From Granulicella sp. L60 (GTDB lineage Bacteria > Acidobacteriota > Terriglobia > Terriglobales > Acidobacteriaceae): 40,095 nt of DNA. Of this stretch, positions 9,209 through 17,695 are shown piece by piece. Under the pieces are notes generated by a model, which was not told the DNA's origin, made no database searches, and saw only the letters and a list, made by a program, of their open reading frames with translations. Every line of letters starts with the position of its first letter. Position 1 is the stretch's first letter. The stretch spans positions 676,288 to 716,382 of the forward strand of contig NZ_LMUR01000010.1 of NCBI RefSeq assembly GCF_009765825.1. Reading direction: 5' to 3'. The position numbers and the translations under genes are program-made.

Positions 9209-9612
9209 TAAGCAGGCTTTTCCGTGTATTTGCTGAGCACGTCCACCAGACCTTGGTTAGGAATGCACTGCTTCGCTGAAAAAGCCGAAAGGATGTGATC
9301 CAGCTCTGTCTCCGACAGCCCTTTGAATAAGCCGGCATACATCGGCTGCATCAGCGTTCCAGCATAGAAGCATAGCAATGTCTGGCTTATGCTCTTAGCG
9401 TTGAGAAGAGGATTGATTTGCGGATCATTCACCACTTGACGGATCTGCTCCGCGAGCTGAGCGATGGAATCCTTGACAGGTGTCGCTGGCAGCCATCTCA
9501 TCCAATCGTCGGTTCCGAGAGCTCTTTTCTTACGGAGAAGATCATTGATCCGCTCCATGTAAGGCGACTCGGGATTGAGCGCCAACATACGGTCTCTACA
9601 GAGAGGCGCCAT
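9208..9612 (-). CDS. Hypothetical helical protein, possibly C-terminal part of a TetR-type regulator
   Basis: 134 residues from the ATG at 9612; the frame is open a further 15 codons upstream (PRTSGRKITLSGDEL) to a TAG stop but has no earlier ATG. It is all-helical by composition, with runs like DSIAQLAEQIRQVVND and a hydrophobic TLLCFYAGTLMQPMYAGLFK followed by LSETELDHILSAF. That pattern resembles the ligand-binding half of TetR/AcrR regulators, but the N-terminal helix-turn-helix is missing. Its stop overlaps the GH42 relic. It is probably a 5'-truncated gene; translation as a free protein is doubtful. Confidence 0.4.
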   Translation of the reverse strand: MAPLCRDRMLALNPESPYMERINDLLRKKRALGTDDWMRWLPATPVKDSIAQLAEQIRQVVNDPQINPLLNAKSISQTLLCFYAGTLMQPMYAGLFKGLSETELDHILSAFSAKQCIPNQGLVDVLSKYTEKPA

Positions 9613-9727
9613 CAGTTCGTCACCCGAAAGAGTTATTTTCCGCCCGGAAGTCCTCGGCTATTGTTCTCGCAATGGACTTATTATTCAGGGGCGGTCCAGA
9701 GTCAACACAAAGTGGTCTTGCGAGAAA

Positions 9728-9759
9728 GGGGAGAGCGGGCTAGCTCTCCCCACTTTTTT
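9728..9759 (+). terminator. Strong rho-independent terminator
   Basis: GGGGAGAGC, six-base loop, GCTCTCCCC, then ACTTTTTT: nine perfect pairs with a six-T run on the plus strand. No plus-strand gene was recognised immediately upstream (9613-9727), so it either closes an unrecognised short transcript or small RNA, or is left over from a deleted gene. Confidence 0.8.
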
Positions 9760-9816
9760 GTGTCTGCGTGAGTCGCGATTCAATTCATGAATGGCACAGC
9801 TGCCATATCAAGATCA

Positions 9817-10080
9817 TTACTTCGGCTGATTTATATCAATTAGCAGATGAACTTTATGCGTTTGACCTATAGCGCTTGCGATAAAACGAAGGCTGCGAGC
9901 TGTTCGTCCAGCTTTCCCTATCACCTTGCCTAAGTCTGTTGGGTCAACGGACAGACGAAAGGTTGCACTTGATCCAACTCTAGCTCTCTCGACGTGTATC
10001 TTGACTTCATCCGGTCTATCGACCATGAAGCGTACTATCGTAGCCACACTCTGGACGATCTCTTCGACTCTGGGCATCAA
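9817..10080 (-). CDS. khpA: KH-domain RNA-binding protein, KhpA (YlqC) type
   Basis: 87 residues, full length for the single-KH KhpA/YlqC family (75-90). The KH core is VDPTDLGKVIGKAGRTARSL with the RNA-binding GKAG loop (GxxG), followed by RFIASAIGQTHKVHLLID, the closing strand. KhpA binds RNA broadly, usually with KhpB/Jag, and affects cell-envelope and ribosomal functions in Firmicutes. It is normally encoded in the rpsP-khpA-rimM-trmD operon; here it stands alone among gene relics with no ribosomal neighbours, so it is probably an extra copy carried in the island (inference; the rest of the genome is not visible). The ATG at 10080 is preceded by AGGAGAG-like sequence (complement of ctctcct at 10082-10088). 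Confidence 0.85.
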   Translation of the reverse strand: MMPRVEEIVQSVATIVRFMVDRPDEVKIHVERARVGSSATFRLSVDPTDLGKVIGKAGRTARSLRFIASAIGQTHKVHLLIDINQPK

Positions 10081-10609
10081 AACTCTCCTTTAATGAACTC
10101 TACTTTTAGCAACAAACCGTTCCACAACAAAAGTGCCTCTCCGCACTAAGAACCAGCCGTCAAGGCCGACTAGATTCCTTATGTTTGCTGATCGAGGACT
10201 TTGACCCGGGGATTCTCCGGATGGTGGACCAACAGACCTCTCAGCTCAAGATAACGTACGCTAAATTCGATTCCTCGAATATGTCGATATCATCCATTGA
10301 CTCTTCGCTGATATTCCGCCATCCGTCCGCTTCTGACACTGTATTGCTTTCGAGACATACCGAAGTACTCTCATGCGCGAGCTTCGAGACATGTAGGGGC
10401 GGCCCGGCTTCCGCGGCTACGATCAGGAGGTAGGTGTTGCTCACAAATGGGATATGGTTGCGAAGGTCTGCAATGCACCGAATTTGCTGCTGTTGCCCTT
10501 TACTTTTAGTATGATACGCCCTGCCACGTAGCAGTTCAGTTATGTGTCACAACGTGCCTGCAACATCACCAGTTCACCCTTCGAAAGAAGTTCTAAACTC
10601 TGTTGTGCG
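10081..10609. other. Stretch with only short doubtful frames
   Basis: The best candidate is a 67-codon minus-strand frame at 10241-10444 beginning with GTG (SNTYLLIVAAEAGPPLHVSK) and without a clear ribosome binding site. Overlapping plus-strand frames are no better. No family was recognised. The neighbourhood is full of relics, so decayed DNA is the likeliest reading. Confidence 0.35.
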
Positions 10610-10841
10610 GGTAACATTCTCACCTACAGGTCGCCTGAAGATGGGAGCCTGGCTCCAGGCTTGTACCCAACCGTCGATTGGCCGTTAGGATCTGGAGAGA
10701 ATCTTTTGTTTGTTCCAGCTACAAGCGTAGTCGCGACGACCGAACGGGATTTTCGTGATCACATCAGACAGTGGTCGCGCACCCTGGATTGATGTACGAA
10801 AAGGGCCGGCTGTCGTCGAAAACATTTCTGTTCGAGATTAA
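10610..10841 (+). pseudogene. RND efflux periplasmic adaptor (HlyD/MFP) C-terminal remnant, frameshifted
   Basis: One frame reads DGSLAPGLYPTVDWPLGSGE, LLFVPATSVVATTERDF; one base later in another frame it continues FVITSDSGRAPWIDVRKGPA and stops at 10839-10841. Joined, this is the distal domain of RND membrane-fusion proteins (family pattern: xLAPGMYPTVxWPV...LFVPxTAVVTTTERxFVIRV...AEWVxVRKG). The N-terminal lipoyl and coiled-coil hairpin parts are missing. A TolC-like tail lies at 18148-18327, so both may derive from one lost efflux system. Confidence 0.65.
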
Positions 10842-11099
10842 ATCGTCGGAGGTCAAGAGATTGGCAAGCGAGCTTCGAATGAGATTCGAGAGGGCACGCT
10901 CCTTAGATAGAAAGGCAAACAAAAGCCTGGAGATGGCCTAGAGGAGAGTTTTCTCCTTGTTGGAGTAGCTGGTTCAGTCCCCCATATGCGACATATCTGG
11001 ACTCCCTCTTCCCCTCGGTTTGGTTCACAAGGACGTGGGTCAATCTGGGCTGTTTTTATTTTGTTAGATGTGCCCATTGTTTCTCGCCAAATCGACTTC

Positions 11100-11204
11100 T
11101 CACTTGAGTTCGATGAGCGCGGAAAGAACTTCTGAACCGCCGAGCCATTCGTAGAGTGTGGGAACGTTCGAGTCCATACGGGATTCTATCTCCCAGAGCG
11201 GCAT
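11100..11204 (-). pseudogene. N-terminal stub of a group II truncated haemoglobin
   Basis: A 34-residue frame from the ATG at 11204 contains NVPTLYEWLGGSEVLSALIE and stops at 11100. PTLYEWxGGxEAL is the start of the first helices of group II truncated globins. The remaining roughly 90 residues, including the haem-ligating His, are not found downstream in any frame, where low-complexity, motif-free translation follows. A broken relic; the match is short, so moderately sure. Confidence 0.5.
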
Positions 11205-11286
11205 AGCGAGTACCCCTCCCGACGGCTGAGAGATGCAAGGTAAAGCCGAACCCAACAACATTGAGCCCTCAGAGAAGTCTCAGGAT

Positions 11287-11841
11287 CTAACCGAAGATGC
11301 TTCGAGCTTTCGCCAGATCTTCAAACGTATCGACGTCTAATTCTCCGCCCGGCAGCTCAATACTATGCGCGCGCTGCAGCAGTCTTCGAGCTCCCATGTC
11401 GCCCTTAAGCTCAAGCAATTCGGGAAATCGATCTTTTGAGAAATAAGCGGGAACACCTTTACGCCCTCCGTATGACGTAGCCGCAACCCGTCCCAACGTC
11501 GCGAGACTACGGAGGTGGTCGGCGGTAACCGCAGGCATGTCGCAGGTCATGACCAATATTCCCTGAACATCCTCAAACGCCTGAACACCTCGTGAAAGAG
11601 TAGTTCCCATCCCTTCCGTCCATTCTGGATGGGAAACAATCAAAACGTCGTGCAGCTTGCATTGATCCCGAATCTGGTCCTCAAAAGCGCCAAGGACGAC
11701 GACAACCGGTGCGCAGCCGGCCTCTCTAGCATTTCGCACGGAGCGATCCAGAAGGGTTTCGTTTCCCAAGCGAATCAATTGCTTGGGATGTCCCAGACGT
11801 GTGGAAGCTCCTGCCGCAAGGATCAAAGCACCACACTTCAT
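11287..11841 (-). CDS. mocA: Molybdenum cofactor cytidylyltransferase-like NTP transferase (MocA)
   Basis: 184 residues from the ATG at 11841 (MKCGALILAAG), which overlaps the xdhC-like stop as ATGA; a frame-extending ATG at 11859 is less likely. MobA/MocA nucleotidyltransferase fold: LAAGASTRLGHPKQLI is the nucleotide-binding signature, followed by VVVVLGAFEDQI, SHPEWTEGMGTTLSRGV and ILVMTCDMPAVTADHL with the metal-binding Asp. It would transfer CMP from CTP to molybdopterin to make the MCD form used by xanthine-oxidase-family enzymes. As last gene of the operon it completes cofactor supply for the oxidoreductase encoded upstream. Confidence 0.88.
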   Translation of the reverse strand: MKCGALILAAGASTRLGHPKQLIRLGNETLLDRSVRNAREAGCAPVVVVLGAFEDQIRDQCKLHDVLIVSHPEWTEGMGTTLSRGVQAFEDVQGILVMTCDMPAVTADHLRSLATLGRVAATSYGGRKGVPAYFSKDRFPELLELKGDMGARRLLQRAHSIELPGGELDVDTFEDLAKARSIFG

Positions 11842-12953
11842 ACGGTGTCGAGGCCGCACTGGTTGCGTTGATAGTGGCGAGAGTCGCCGGTAGCGAGATA
11901 CCGCTCAACATGATCCGCAGAGAGCCTACGAGACTCGTTCCGTTTGCCCATGCAGTAGGCCTGGGCTTCTGCGAGGATCGCGAGCGCTATTGCCTCCGGC
12001 CCTTCGCCCCCAATGTTCAAACCGATGGGTGCGCAGACGTATTGGCAGCATTCCGAGACGGACCATTCGAGCTCGGCAGCAGCTTCAGCAATCAGCAGTG
12101 AACTACGTTGCCGTGAACCGAGAAGACCGAGATATTTCGGCCTCAATGGTAAAAGAGAGGCCAGGTAATCCCGATCCTGTTCATAGCTATGGGTCATGAT
12201 GACGACAGCGTCACGAGAAGTTATCTGTTGTATCGCCACGCTTGGAGCCAATATGACTTCAGCGTTGGTTTCCGGAAAACGATTCTTGCGCGCAAGCTGC
12301 GCACGCCCATCAATCACGGCCACGCTCCATCCCAGCAGGGAAGCCATCGTCACGAGTGGTTTCGCATCGTCCCCGGCGCCAAACACAAACAACCGCTGTG
12401 GCGGCACAAGGCGTTCAATCGAGATTTCGCTGAAGCCTGTCTCTGCGCTATGGAGACACTTCATCCGAGCTTCAGACAGATGTTCGCTGGACAGCCCTTC
12501 ACTGGCGAAGACCAGTTCACTATCGGCGCGGAATACTGCCCGCATCATGCCGCATTCACCCCTCGGAAGCCATGTGGCGACCATATGCTCGTGCCCGGAA
12601 AGAGCAGCATCGACGGCCCGCAAGAGCGCCTGGCATTCAGCGGTTTCTACAGATTCAAGCAAAACGTCCAGAACTCCGCCACAGCCGAGACCGAAGGGTA
12701 TATCGTCTGTTTCATCGAATAGTGTGGAGTATCGTTCTACAACTGCGCCGTCGCGGGTCAACCAGGCCGCCTTACGAAGCAAGTCAGCCTCCAGGCATCC
12801 ACCACTGATGCTGCCTTCGTAAGTGCCGTCTTTGCAGACGACTAATCGCGCGCCGGGCTGCCTGTAGCTTGAGCCTTGAACACGAACCAATGTCACGAGG
12901 ATCGATGCAGATCCCTGGTGCCACCGTTCGACGATTTGGCGATGTTCTCTCAT
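11838..12953 (-). CDS. XdhC/PaoD-type molybdenum cofactor insertion chaperone
   Basis: 371 residues. XdhC-family proteins bind the molybdenum cofactor, promote its sulfuration and deliver it to the large subunit of xanthine-oxidase-family enzymes. The N-terminal XdhC domain shows VRVQGSSYRQPGARLVV and SISGGCLEADLL (conserved SGGCxE), DDIPFGLGCGG; the C-terminal Rossmann-like domain begins LFVFGAGDDAKPLVTMASLL and contains VVIMTHSYEQDRDYL and YLGLLGSRQR. Position 30 bp after the molybdopterin subunit and overlapping mocA matches the paoABCD arrangement, so the paoD role is likely. ATG at 12953. Confidence 0.88.
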   Translation of the reverse strand: MREHRQIVERWHQGSASILVTLVRVQGSSYRQPGARLVVCKDGTYEGSISGGCLEADLLRKAAWLTRDGAVVERYSTLFDETDDIPFGLGCGGVLDVLLESVETAECQALLRAVDAALSGHEHMVATWLPRGECGMMRAVFRADSELVFASEGLSSEHLSEARMKCLHSAETGFSEISIERLVPPQRLFVFGAGDDAKPLVTMASLLGWSVAVIDGRAQLARKNRFPETNAEVILAPSVAIQQITSRDAVVIMTHSYEQDRDYLASLLPLRPKYLGLLGSRQRSSLLIAEAAAELEWSVSECCQYVCAPIGLNIGGEGPEAIALAILAEAQAYCMGKRNESRRLSADHVERYLATGDSRHYQRNQCGLDTV

Positions 12954-12983
12954 CAGGCTGATTCATTTCTTATTATTGTGGGT

Positions 12984-15233
12984 TCAACCCGCGAGGAGCT
13001 TGTCCGGCGTAATTGGGTATTCCCGAACACGCTTACCTGTTGCGTTATAGATTGCGTTTGCGATGGCAGCTGCAGTCCCGGTAATTCCGATCTCGCCGAT
13101 GCCCCGCGATCCGACTGGATTGAATTTAAGATCAGGAATGCCGATGACGCTGACATCCAACACTCCTACATCTGCGTTCACTGGCACATGGTACTCGGCA
13201 AGACTCGCGTTAACAATCCGTCCAGTAGAAGCATCCACGATGCCGTCTTCATGCGTGGCAAAGCTGATGCCCCATGTCATCCCTCCCATCAACTGGTTCA
13301 GGCCAGTCTTCTCATTGAGAAGGACGCCAATGTCATATACGCCGACGATGCGGCGGACTTTCACCATATGGGTGTGAGGATCGACAGCCACCTCAGCGAA
13401 AACAGCACCCCAAGACTGCGTGCTCATTGCGTCCTTCGCCTCGCTGGGCTCCGCTTGTCCCTGCGCTTCGACCGGCTGGTTCTTATTCCGTGCAATGAGT
13501 TCGACGAGGCCGTCCGACTTGGCGGGCTGCGACTTCGAGATGAGCCGGCCTTCTTTCACGTCACAATCAGCGGCCTGCAGACCATGCATTGGCGAAGCAG
13601 CGTCGTTGACGGCGAGATCGATAAGCTTTAACTTCAACTGTGTCGTCGCATCCTGAATCGCAGGCAGCACCGACGCAGATGATTGGGAACCACCCGAAAC
13701 CGGGGCCTTCGGCAGGGTCGAATCACCTAACTTGACTTCGACCATCTTCGGATCGAGACCGAGTCCGGCGGCAGCCTGCTGTGCCATGATCGTGTAGGTT
13801 CCCGTGCCGAGGTCTTGTGTTCCGCTTGCGACGTACATGCGACCACCGGGCAAGAGCCGGACGGTGGCTTGCGCGGCGCTCCTGTTCGCGGGATAGGTGG
13901 CCGTCGCCATGCCGTGGCCGATGAGCCACTTGCCGTCACTGCGTTGGCCAGGCGTCATGTTGCGCGACGCCCAGCCGAACTCTTCAGATCCCTTGCTGTA
14001 GCACTCACGAAGATGTTTGCTCGACCAAGGACGCCCCTCGTGGCTCGGATCTGTTTCGGCATAATTCTTCAGGCGAAGTTCGATCGGGTCCATCTTCAGC
14101 TTCTCGGCAAGTTCATCGAGGGCAATCTCCAGAACCGCAGTGCCGGGGGCCTCTCCGGGAGCACGCATGAACGTCGAAATGCCGAGGTTCGCTTCCACCA
14201 CCTTCGCCGAGACTGAACTCGCCCCACTCTGATACAGGTTCTTGGCTGGTCCTTCTGCGTGTTCAACAAAGTCTTCCAGCACGGACGCGTTCATGACGGT
14301 GTCATGCTGAATGCCCAACAACGTGCCGTCGTGCGCGGCGGCGAGACGGATGTGATTGATCGTCGAAGGGCGTGCGCCTACGGGACCAAACATCTGCTCC
14401 CGGTCGAGCGACAGCTTAACCGGTCGGTTGACGACCTTTGCAGCCATAGCGCACAGCGGTACATGAGACCACATCGACCCTTTCGAGCCGAAGCCGCCAC
14501 CAACCAATGGATCGATCACCCGCACGTTGTCGACGGGAATATTCATTGCCTTGGCCAGTGACATCTTGACGCCTGAGATGTACTGCGTCGCATCGTATAC
14601 CGTCAGCTTGTCGCCCTGCCACCATGCGATGGTTGCGTGCGTTTCCATTGGGTTGTGAAACTGGATGGGAGTGATATAGGTATTGTCTACCGTGACGGCG
14701 GCCTTGGCGAACGCTGCATCGATGTCTCCACGATGATTGCCCGCGGGCTCTTTGCCTGGATTCTTCGGCCAACGAGCTTCGCTCAGTCGCTTCTCCCATT
14801 GGAGCTTCGCTGGTTGGAGGGCGTAGCTGATCTTCAGCATCGCTGCTGCAACCTTCGCTTCGTTGAGACTCTGCCCAATCACGACAGCAATCGGCTGACC
14901 GTTGTAGGAGATGTTAGCGTCCTGCAACAGCGTGAGATTGCGGCGAGCAGGCGGCTGCGGTGGCCCTTGGCTTAGCTTGGGTGCGTTGAATGGAGTGATG
15001 ACCGCGAGCACTCCCGGAGCTCGGCTCGCCGTTGCCGAATCGATCGATTTCACGCTGCCGCTCGGAATCGTAGCCCGCACAAGGAACGCGTAGACTAGTT
15101 CCGTCTTCGAAAACGATTCGGAAAACTCTGCCGCGTAACGGGCTTTGCCTGTGACTTTGGCGATGCCTTCGTACCGATGATCGAGCTGCTTGAATGGCTT
15201 GGATGCCTGTTCCTGATCCTGAGCTATCGACAT
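12984..15233 (-). CDS. paoC: Molybdopterin-binding subunit of periplasmic aldehyde oxidoreductase (PaoC/YagR type)
   Basis: 749 residues, close to E. coli PaoC (about 730). Catalytic subunit of a xanthine-oxidase-family enzyme that oxidises aldehydes to acids. It begins LDHRYEGIAKVTGKARYAAE, the usual N-terminal block; the cofactor-binding segments VGGGFGSKGSMW, STFMRAPGEAPG, GSQSSASVLPA and the active-site GSRGIGEIGITG with the catalytic Glu are all present. The ATG at 15233 overlaps the stop of the FAD subunit by one base (TAATG), implying translational coupling. Like E. coli PaoC it has no signal peptide of its own; export would be piggy-back with the Tat-bearing small subunit. The substrate cannot be told from sequence; aromatic aldehydes are the known range of PaoABC. 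Confidence 0.9.
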   Translation of the reverse strand: MSIAQDQEQASKPFKQLDHRYEGIAKVTGKARYAAEFSESFSKTELVYAFLVRATIPSGSVKSIDSATASRAPGVLAVITPFNAPKLSQGPPQPPARRNLTLLQDANISYNGQPIAVVIGQSLNEAKVAAAMLKISYALQPAKLQWEKRLSEARWPKNPGKEPAGNHRGDIDAAFAKAAVTVDNTYITPIQFHNPMETHATIAWWQGDKLTVYDATQYISGVKMSLAKAMNIPVDNVRVIDPLVGGGFGSKGSMWSHVPLCAMAAKVVNRPVKLSLDREQMFGPVGARPSTINHIRLAAAHDGTLLGIQHDTVMNASVLEDFVEHAEGPAKNLYQSGASSVSAKVVEANLGISTFMRAPGEAPGTAVLEIALDELAEKLKMDPIELRLKNYAETDPSHEGRPWSSKHLRECYSKGSEEFGWASRNMTPGQRSDGKWLIGHGMATATYPANRSAAQATVRLLPGGRMYVASGTQDLGTGTYTIMAQQAAAGLGLDPKMVEVKLGDSTLPKAPVSGGSQSSASVLPAIQDATTQLKLKLIDLAVNDAASPMHGLQAADCDVKEGRLISKSQPAKSDGLVELIARNKNQPVEAQGQAEPSEAKDAMSTQSWGAVFAEVAVDPHTHMVKVRRIVGVYDIGVLLNEKTGLNQLMGGMTWGISFATHEDGIVDASTGRIVNASLAEYHVPVNADVGVLDVSVIGIPDLKFNPVGSRGIGEIGITGTAAAIANAIYNATGKRVREYPITPDKLLAG

Positions 15234-16252
15234 TATGCGACCTCCGAAGTGCCCTGCGCGGCAACTGTGAGGGCGCGAACGACGCCCTGTTTCGCAAGTT
15301 CTATTTTGAAACGGTTATGTTCGTAACCGTGCGCACCGTGGAGGAGAATGTCGGCGGCGTGAGCAAAGTTCTCAGGGCTGGCCAATTGGCCCGCGAGTGC
15401 CTTCTCAGCTTCTGGGATACGCCACGGCTTGTGCGCGACTCCGCCCATTGCTAAACCCGCGGAACGAATCGTTGTGCCTTCCATCTCTAAGCCCGCAGCG
15501 ACGGAGATGAGCGCGAATGCATAACTGTTGCGATCTCGCGCCTTGAGATAAAAAGCGTTCTTCGCGAACTTTGCGGACGGGAGCGTCACGGCGGTGATTA
15601 ACTCACCTTCTCGAAGGGTCGTATCGCGGCTAGGATCATTGCCGGGAAGGCGATGAAACTCCGCAAACGGGATGGTGCGCCTACCGCCTCGGCCTTCCAC
15701 CTCAACCGTGGCTTGCAACGCAGCCATCGCCACGCACATATCCGAGGGATGGGTAGCGATGCACGTCTCACCGCTGGTCGGCCCCTTATCGGTCTGTCCC
15801 AGGATGGCGTGAATGCGGTTATAGCCTTCGAGTGCCGCACAGCCCGAGCCCGGAGCGCGCTTGTTACAAGCGGAGAAGGAAATATCGTTGAAGTAGTAGC
15901 AGCGCGTCCGCTGCATGAGATTGCCGCCCGTACTCGCCATATTCCGCAACTGCGGCGACGCGCCACTGAGCAGCGCTTGCGAGAGCAAGGGATAATTCGT
16001 TCGCACGAGAGGGTGGTTGGCTAGATCGCTATTCCGCACCATCGCGCCAATCGAGATTCCGCCGCCATCGATCTGGCTAATTTCTGTAAGGGCGAGGTGA
16101 TTGATATCGACAAGAGTGACCGGCTGCTCCACTTGGTACTTCATCAGATCGACAAGGTTCGTTCCGCCAGCGAGGAATTGAGTCCCCCGCGCCCTGGCAG
16201 CTTCCAGCGCCTGCGCATTCGAAGTGGCGCGACTGTATGCGAAGCTCTTCAT
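15233..16252 (-). CDS. paoB: FAD-binding subunit of periplasmic aldehyde oxidoreductase (PaoB type)
   Basis: 339 residues from the ATG at 16252 (MKSFAYSRATSNAQALEAA), which overlaps the small-subunit stop as ATGA; the frame extends 20 codons further but inside paoA, so the later start is preferred. FAD-binding signatures: FLAGGTNLVDLMKYQ and SPQLRNMASTGGNLMQRTRC. The insert CYYFNDISFSACNKRAPGSG followed by CAALEGYNRIHAILG carries the Cys residues that in E. coli PaoB bind an additional [4Fe-4S] cluster, a feature that separates PaoABC from ordinary xanthine dehydrogenases. C-terminal CO dehydrogenase flavoprotein domain follows. Confidence 0.9.
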   Translation of the reverse strand: MKSFAYSRATSNAQALEAARARGTQFLAGGTNLVDLMKYQVEQPVTLVDINHLALTEISQIDGGGISIGAMVRNSDLANHPLVRTNYPLLSQALLSGASPQLRNMASTGGNLMQRTRCYYFNDISFSACNKRAPGSGCAALEGYNRIHAILGQTDKGPTSGETCIATHPSDMCVAMAALQATVEVEGRGGRRTIPFAEFHRLPGNDPSRDTTLREGELITAVTLPSAKFAKNAFYLKARDRNSYAFALISVAAGLEMEGTTIRSAGLAMGGVAHKPWRIPEAEKALAGQLASPENFAHAADILLHGAHGYEHNRFKIELAKQGVVRALTVAAQGTSEVA

Positions 16253-17040
16253 GCGGAGGCTCCTTTCGATGCAGCGCGTACCGCAGCCACAATATTCGGA
16301 TACGCCCCGCAACGGCAGATATTGCCGCTCATGCGCTCGCGAATCTCATCATCGGTTAGCTCTGGCTGGTCGTTCTTGCCGCTGTGCCAACTGACGATAG
16401 ATAATTCGCCTTTCTGCTGCTCGGTGATTGCCGCAGTGGCAGAGATGATCTGGCCCGGAGTGCAATAACCGCATTGATAGCCGTCGTGCATCAGAAACGC
16501 GGCTTGGACCGCACTCAGGTCTTCGATCGCCTTTGGATCGGAAGTTTTGGCAAGCCCTTCGATGGTAGTGATCTCGGCACCTTCGGAGACGAAAGCCAGC
16601 GTGAGACAGCTATTGACGCGACGACCGTCGATCAAAACAGTACAAGCACCGCATTGACCGTGGTCGCACCCTTTCTTGGTACCAGTCATGTCCATGTGTT
16701 CGCGCAGGGCATCGAGAAGAGACGTACGCGAGTCGAGCGAGAGGGTTTGCGGCTTCCCGTTAACCTTGAGGGTAACCGTTGCGTTGTGCGTGGCCTCCTG
16801 CGCTTCGATGAATCCTGGCATTCCGAAAGCCAGCGAAGCAGCAAGGGCGGAAGATGCTTGAATGAAGCGCCGACGGCTTATTTCGGACAGAAGCCCGTGG
16901 CGCTCCAGCTCTTCGATTTCCTCTGCAGACTCTGCGTTTAGCTCGGATGCGCAGATTCTTGGTTCAAGGACGTCCGTCAACACCTCCGTATTGTCCGCGT
17001 GCGGTTGACTCGGCGAGGGCTTGTTGGTAAACGGGGTCAT
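16249..17040 (-). CDS. paoA: [2Fe-2S] subunit of periplasmic aldehyde oxidoreductase (PaoA type), Tat-exported
   Basis: 263 residues. The twin-arginine signal ISRRRFIQASSALAASLAFG lies at about residues 54-73, unusually far in, behind an acidic N-terminal extension. The plant-type ferredoxin domain has CDHGQCGACTVLIDGRRVNS-C for the first cluster, and the helical domain has QCGYCTPGQ and GNICRCGAYPN for the second. First gene of a five-gene operon (paoA, paoB, paoC, xdhC-like, mocA) joined by ATGA or TAATG overlaps or a 30-bp gap. The Tat signal would carry the assembled, cofactor-loaded complex to the periplasm. The promoter must lie in 17041-17207; I saw no confident -35/-10 pair. Confidence 0.9.
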   Translation of the reverse strand: MTPFTNKPSPSQPHADNTEVLTDVLEPRICASELNAESAEEIEELERHGLLSEISRRRFIQASSALAASLAFGMPGFIEAQEATHNATVTLKVNGKPQTLSLDSRTSLLDALREHMDMTGTKKGCDHGQCGACTVLIDGRRVNSCLTLAFVSEGAEITTIEGLAKTSDPKAIEDLSAVQAAFLMHDGYQCGYCTPGQIISATAAITEQQKGELSIVSWHSGKNDQPELTDDEIRERMSGNICRCGAYPNIVAAVRAASKGASA

Positions 17041-17207
17041 GCGAATACCTCTTCTTAAGACTACGGTAAGTAGTGTGATGGAGCCTGTACGCTAATTCGA
17101 TGCTGAGTTGGCGGTCCTCGTTGTGAACGAGCGTTTCAAATCCAATATTGAGGTGCCGTTCCTTGTGCCGGACCGTTCGAAAGTGACTATCTAGAACCCG
17201 ATTTCTC

Positions 17208-17591
17208 TTAAGTACGACGAAACGAGGATCTTGCGAGGCAAGATCGATGTGTCATCTGTGCTTCACGGAATTTTTCCGTTGGCCGTACTTCCAGACAATG
17301 ACGATCAACGGCATGTTGAGAGCGCACCATGACGCGGCATCCCAGATACCGTCGCCCGGCAAGGCCGATAGCAATCCACAAAATGTCACCGTAGCGAGGA
17401 GGCAAGTAGCTCTCATAGTCACGCATTCGCCCACGCATGTAGGGGTCGACCGACATCCACAGATTGTGGACACGGACCTGCCGGTCAGCAAGAGGCGCGA
17501 GCGCCACCTCGGCTACCTGGAAGTTGTCCATCGCCGTGGCTCCGGAAGGACGCTTTGCCAACCGAATTTCCTTACTTACTAGCTTCGTCAT
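17208..17591 (-). pseudogene. NADP-dependent oxidoreductase (MDR superfamily) N-terminal stub fused to a membrane-protein tail
   Basis: From the ATG at 17591 (adjacent GGGAGAG as SD) the frame reads MTKLVSKEIRLAKRPSG, VRVHNLWMSVDPYMRGRMRD, YESYLPP: the start of PTGR/CurA-like zinc-independent medium-chain reductases. Normal homology stops at the Pro-Pro (near 17398). Beyond the junction the oxidoreductase frame has no recognisable content, but a shifted frame encodes GDGIWDAASWCALNMPLIVI and VWKYGQRKN, ending at 17252, which looks like the last transmembrane helix and tail of another protein. So two gene pieces were joined by deletion. The Rossmann NADP site is missing; not functional. Confidence 0.65.
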
Positions 17592-17695
17592 CTCTCCCTG
17601 TATGTCAACCGTTGCCTTCGCAATGCCGTTGCTGTGAAGGCCGACTCTATGGGGGGGCGGCGTGTCCTCACGTTCTAGAAGCAGCTTGTCGGAAT

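Noticed and set aside
10853..11238. Two overlapping minus-strand ORFs of 60-74 codons
   Set aside because: No motif; the only meaningful reading in the area is the short globin-like stub in a different frame.
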